From Tautonia rosea (GTDB lineage Bacteria > Planctomycetota > Planctomycetia > Isosphaerales > Isosphaeraceae), in the NCBI RefSeq assembly GCF_012958305.1, contig NZ_JABBYO010000007.1, positions 310,001-374,000 of the forward strand: a DNA stretch of 64,000 bases, read 5' to 3'. The notes beneath the pieces were generated by a model. It was not told where the DNA came from. It did not search any database and worked only from the letters and a program-made list of their open reading frames with translations. The first letter of the stretch is position 1; each line of letters begins with the position of its first letter. Position numbers and translations under genes: made by a program. Below, piece after piece: positions 61,090 through 64,000 of this stretch.

Positions 61090-61661
61090 GACGGTTCTCC
61101 CCATTCGAGAAGGCGGTTCAGTTCGGCCCGGGACGACCGGGCGGTCGGCATGGTCGATTCCCCCCCGGCCTGCATGGCCACAGGCAGGGGAGCGGGCTCC
61201 GGCAGGCCCTCGATGCCGAGCCTGAGCACCCTCATCCGCACGGCCGCAGGCGAGGTGTCAGACGGGCCTGGCAATGGCCGATCGAACTCGGCCGATTCCT
61301 TCCGGCTCGATCGGTGCAGGATCACCACCTCGGCAGGCGGCTCGGGAATCGACTGGCGCTCGATCCGAGGTTCCTCTGTGGGCGATGCTTCAAGGACGAC
61401 GCCCCGCTCGACAATCCGCGGCTCGGCTTCCGAGCGATGGACGAGCATTGCCACCTCCCCCAGCGCCACCACGGCGAAGGCCGCCGCGATCGACGGCCAG
61501 GCGAACCGCTCGGCGGGCGATCGCCGCACCGAGGCCCGCCCCGCAAGAAACATCAGGCGGTCTCGGTCGATCGTTCCCCGGGCGGGGGCGAGCGAACCGA
61601 GCGCCGCCTCGATCGCGTTCAATCCCCCCTTGGGCGGGAGGTCCGGCTTTGGGTCGGACAT
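61086..61661 (-). CDS. Membrane-anchored putative anti-sigma protein
   Basis: The start at 61661 lies inside the sigma factor gene and overlaps it by 43 bases. The 191-residue protein has an N-terminal cytoplasmic helical part of about 65 residues, a single membrane helix (PSIAAAFAVVALGEVAML) and a long Pro/Glu-rich outer region. No zinc-binding HxxxCxxC motif is seen, so it is not a classical zinc anti-sigma factor. Position directly after an ECF sigma gene and the single-pass layout make it a likely anti-sigma protein or sensor. The end overlaps the next start by four bases. Confidence 0.65.
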   Translation of the reverse strand: MSDPKPDLPPKGGLNAIEAALGSLAPARGTIDRDRLMFLAGRASVRRSPAERFAWPSIAAAFAVVALGEVAMLVHRSEAEPRIVERGVVLEASPTEEPRIERQSIPEPPAEVVILHRSSRKESAEFDRPLPGPSDTSPAAVRMRVLRLGIEGLPEPAPLPVAMQAGGESTMPTARSSRAELNRLLEWGEPS

Positions 61662-62134
61662 GGCACCCCCAATCGTTGTCTCAGGGTCTTCAATCCGGAT
61701 TGATACAGGCGATGCGCGGCGCTCGACGATCGGCCGCTCATCGCCCCGATTTGCTCGAAGGTCAGGCCGCCCCACAGATGCGCGACGATCGCCTCGCGCT
61801 GCTCGATCGGCAGGGTGCGCAATGCGACCTCGGCCGCCTCGGGGTCGATGGCATCGGCGTCTGATGGTGATGCCTCGAACCAGTCGGGCGACTTGAGGGC
61901 GGCGTTTGATTCGTGTTGGCGACGGCGTCGGGCGGCCTTCGCCGCGTTGATCGCCCCGTTGCGGACGGCCCGGAAGAGCCAGGCCGCCGGGTTCTCCGGC
62001 GTCGGGCGCTGACCGGCCAGGGCCACGAACGCCTCCTGGACGACATCCTCTGGGGTGTCGCACCACTGCCTAGCGAACAGGACCAGGGCATCGGCGTGCC
62101 GGTCGATCAGCCTGCCGATCTGGTGCGGTTCCAT
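61619..62134 (-). CDS. ECF RNA polymerase sigma factor
   Basis: The 171-residue protein has a sigma region 2 (DALVLFARQWCDTPEDVVQE, then AWLFRAVRNGAINAAKAARR) and a region 4 with the HTH LTFEQIGAMSGRSSSAAHRL. The DTPEDVVQEAFVAL pattern is typical of planctomycete ECF factors. It presumably directs transcription of the downstream cluster, which it heads. The C-terminal 20 residues, after region 4, are overlapped by the membrane-regulator gene. No consensus promoter was tested. Confidence 0.9.
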   Translation of the reverse strand: MEPHQIGRLIDRHADALVLFARQWCDTPEDVVQEAFVALAGQRPTPENPAAWLFRAVRNGAINAAKAARRRRQHESNAALKSPDWFEASPSDADAIDPEAAEVALRTLPIEQREAIVAHLWGGLTFEQIGAMSGRSSSAAHRLYQSGLKTLRQRLGVPCPTQSRTSRPRGD

Positions 62135-62238
62135 AGGCCGAGCATCCCGAGGTCCGACGTGTCGTCATTACCCCTTTGACAACAGTCAGACAGTTTCATC
62201 CCGGGATTCTTCCAGGTTTTTTTTGGTCCGGTGCGTGC

Positions 62239-63018
62239 TCAATCCTCCTGGAAGAACGGCTCGTAGCGCCGCTTCATCGTTCGGATCCCTTCGTGCAAGG
62301 CATGCACGTCGAAGCCGAAGACGAACATCCGGCAGCCGAGCTTCGCCATCCGCTCGGCGTATTCGGGGCCTCGGGGGACGACGCCCCAGGGCTTGCCGGC
62401 GGCGCGGCAGGCGTCGGCGATCCGTTCAATCGTCTCGAAGCACTTCGGGTGCTCGAACTGGCCGGGAACGCCGAGCACCTGACTGATGTCGGCCGGGCCA
62501 ACGAACAGGAGGTCCACGTCGGGCACGGCGGCGATCTCGGCAATCGACTCGATCGCGCCGGCCGTCTCGATCTGGATGCCGACGAACGTCTCGGCGTTGG
62601 CCTTTTCGACGTACTCGGCCAGCGGGGTGAGGCCGAATCGGCCGTCGCGATTGCCGCCGTTCATGCCGCGTTCGCCCCTCGGCCAGAACTTGGCCCATCG
62701 GACGGCCTGCTCGGCCTCCTCGGGCGATCGAACCATGCTGACCATCACCCCACCGGCGCCGATCTCCAAGGGCCGCATGATCGAGGCGTAATCGGTCGCC
62801 GGCATCCGGACGAAGTGATCGAGGCCATACCCCCGAGCGGCGACGACGGCCGTCTCGATCTCCCGGAGGCTCAGGCCCGAATGCTCCTGGTCGAGCCAGA
62901 GGCCGTCGTAGCCGCCGTGCTCGCCGATAATCTCCACGAGCTTGGGGTGAAACAACTGACCGACGCCGAACAATCGGACGGTCTTCCCTTGCGCCAGTCG
63001 GTCCTTGATGCGTGGCAT
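62239..63018 (-). CDS. HpcH/HpaI aldolase/citrate lyase family protein
   Basis: The 259-residue protein has the class II pyruvate aldolase-like motifs: GLWLDQEHSGLSLREIETAV (with catalytic and metal Glu), YGLDHFVRMPATDY, MRPLEIGAGGVMVSMVRSPE, GIQIETAGAIE and VGPADISQVLGVPG. These enzymes cleave or join 2-keto-3-deoxy acids with pyruvate; the substrate cannot be read from the sequence. The gene stands alone, 104 bases before the sigma factor start on the same strand, so it is not clearly co-transcribed. Cytoplasmic. Confidence 0.9.
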   Translation of the reverse strand: MPRIKDRLAQGKTVRLFGVGQLFHPKLVEIIGEHGGYDGLWLDQEHSGLSLREIETAVVAARGYGLDHFVRMPATDYASIMRPLEIGAGGVMVSMVRSPEEAEQAVRWAKFWPRGERGMNGGNRDGRFGLTPLAEYVEKANAETFVGIQIETAGAIESIAEIAAVPDVDLLFVGPADISQVLGVPGQFEHPKCFETIERIADACRAAGKPWGVVPRGPEYAERMAKLGCRMFVFGFDVHALHEGIRTMKRRYEPFFQED

Positions 63019-63211
63019 GATCGAAGCGAGCCTCGGAAAATGCTCAACGGGTGGAGGTCATCGGACGGTCGAATCGTTTGATTCTAATGCCCTGCGATCC
63101 CCGACGCGCGGGGCAAGTGGTTCCGATCGGGCAGGACCCCCTCGTCCCTCTGGATCCGACGCGGCGGGTTGATCCGGGCGAGGCGATCGGGGATAACCGA
63201 TCTCCTGGCTG

Positions 63212-63970
63212 ATGTCTCACGGCTCCGAGGTAAGAGGTGCGAGGGGAAGGGTGCGGGACGGATCGGTCGAACAGACTGGTGGGCGGATCCGCCTGGCAAC
63301 CGGCAGGTTCCTTTGGGGGAGCTTCGCCGTCCTTGCCCTGACCGGAGAGTTGGCCCTCTGGGCCGCAATCCACCGCCAGGCCCGTGGATTTCCGGCCGGG
63401 CTCCGCCTGGCCTGGCTCATCGGTTACACGCCAAGGACCGTCTTCCTGGCCTTCGTGCTGGCCTCGCTCTTGACGGTCGTCGTCGACTTCCTGGTCAAGA
63501 TTCTCGTCGATCTCCCGATGCGCCGATGGCTGGCGCCGAGAAACGATCACGAGGGCGACGCGTCCCACGGCTTCGGGTTCCACCTCGGCCCCACCGAACA
63601 GGTCCTCGACCAGGTCCCGGGACGCCTGCTGACACGTCCTCGATCCGTGCCGGGCTCCCTCATTTTGACCGATCGGCGCTTCTGGTTTGTTCCCTCAGCC
63701 TGGGATGCCGAAACGTGGTCGGTGCCTCGCGATCAGGTCCGGTCGGCGACCATCATGCCTCATGCGGGCTTCCTTGGAAAATTCCTGCGAGGGGTTCCTC
63801 CTCAGTTGCTCCTCGATGCCGGTTCCCAGGCCGGTCCCACGACCGAGTTCGAGCGACTCGACGACCTCGATTCCCGCTCCGATCCTCGGATCAGGTTTGC
63901 CCTCGCAGAGCCTCGCCGTGTTCGATCCTGGTTCGAGTCCGAACCCTCCGGAGCGTTCCGACGGGTTTGA
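63212..63970 (+). CDS. Membrane protein with PH/GRAM-like C-terminal domain
   Basis: The 252-residue protein has two membrane segments (about residues 33-52, RFLWGSFAVLALTGELALW, and 74-95, VFLAFVLASLLTVVVDFL). A C-terminal beta-rich region follows with GSLILTDRRFWFVPSAWDA and SVPRDQVRSATIMPHAGFLG, the pattern of a bacterial PH-like or GRAM-like fold. Function unknown. It starts at an ATG with no strong ribosome binding site; a later start cannot be excluded. It ends 30 bases before the window edge. It is divergent from the HpcH/HpaI gene. Confidence 0.65.
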   Translation: MSHGSEVRGARGRVRDGSVEQTGGRIRLATGRFLWGSFAVLALTGELALWAAIHRQARGFPAGLRLAWLIGYTPRTVFLAFVLASLLTVVVDFLVKILVDLPMRRWLAPRNDHEGDASHGFGFHLGPTEQVLDQVPGRLLTRPRSVPGSLILTDRRFWFVPSAWDAETWSVPRDQVRSATIMPHAGFLGKFLRGVPPQLLLDAGSQAGPTTEFERLDDLDSRSDPRIRFALAEPRRVRSWFESEPSGAFRRV

Positions 63971-64000
63971 GCGAGCGTGTTTGATTGGTGTCCTCTCCCC

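Overview
The window is high-GC bacterial DNA, most likely from the phylum Planctomycetota (probably an Isosphaeraceae-like genus). I infer this from the mix of families: DUF1559 and DUF1570 proteins, a DUF58/TgpA-type pair, an ECF sigma factor with planctomycete-style secreted partners, many signal-peptide or single-membrane-anchor proteins, and a type I sulfatase. No phage, transposase, CRISPR or rRNA was seen. There is one tRNA, tRNA-Ala(TGC) at 25794..25866.

Layout. 1-3.5 kb: a transglutaminase-like membrane protein cut by the window edge, DUF58, and a small secreted protein. 3.7-4.9 kb: a short-chain dehydrogenase and a 29-residue membrane micro-protein. 5.1-16.0 kb (minus strand): a tight chemosensory operon. 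In order of transcription it encodes a small protein, CheW, a receptor without a ligand-binding domain, a CheA-receiver hybrid, a receiver/DUF4388/pseudo-receiver protein, two coiled-coil proteins, an FGE-like protein, a zinc-ribbon GTPase and a stand-alone GTPase-associated GAP1-N2 domain. A divergent FHA-GAF-GAF histidine kinase-receiver (16.3-19.0 kb) flanks it. This is my best candidate for an undescribed system: a chemosensory array wired to a GTPase module, with no CheR, CheB or single-domain CheY.

19-25.7 kb: P1 peptidase, a CrcB/DUF190/DUF190 fluoride-exporter operon, a fucose-isomerase-like protein and a DUF1570 metalloprotease-like protein. 26-32 kb (minus): a sulfide-oxidation operon (persulfide dioxygenase with two rhodanese domains, DUF1641, a mitochondrial-type sulfide:quinone oxidoreductase and a TSUP permease). 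It has a clear sigma-54 promoter, next to a cysteine-rich FisR-like sigma-54 activator.

32-43.5 kb (minus): the genes of a Wood-Werkman (methylmalonyl-CoA) module: CoA transferase, both mutase subunits, MeaB, the 5S, 12S and 1.3S-type transcarboxylase subunits, a small accessory subunit and methylmalonyl-CoA epimerase. No biotin carboxylase is present, which favours a transcarboxylase. ATP-type PEP carboxykinase lies about 10 kb away and could use the oxaloacetate.

44-64 kb: scattered catabolic and secreted proteins (thioesterase, beta-lactamase-like hydrolase, YdjC-type deacetylase, DUF2891, sulfatase, WD40, CoaB-like ligase, Uma2, uronate-isomerase-like), an ECF sigma/membrane-regulator/secreted-protein cluster containing a DUF1559 protein with an unusual repeat element, an HpcH/HpaI aldolase and a membrane PH-like protein.
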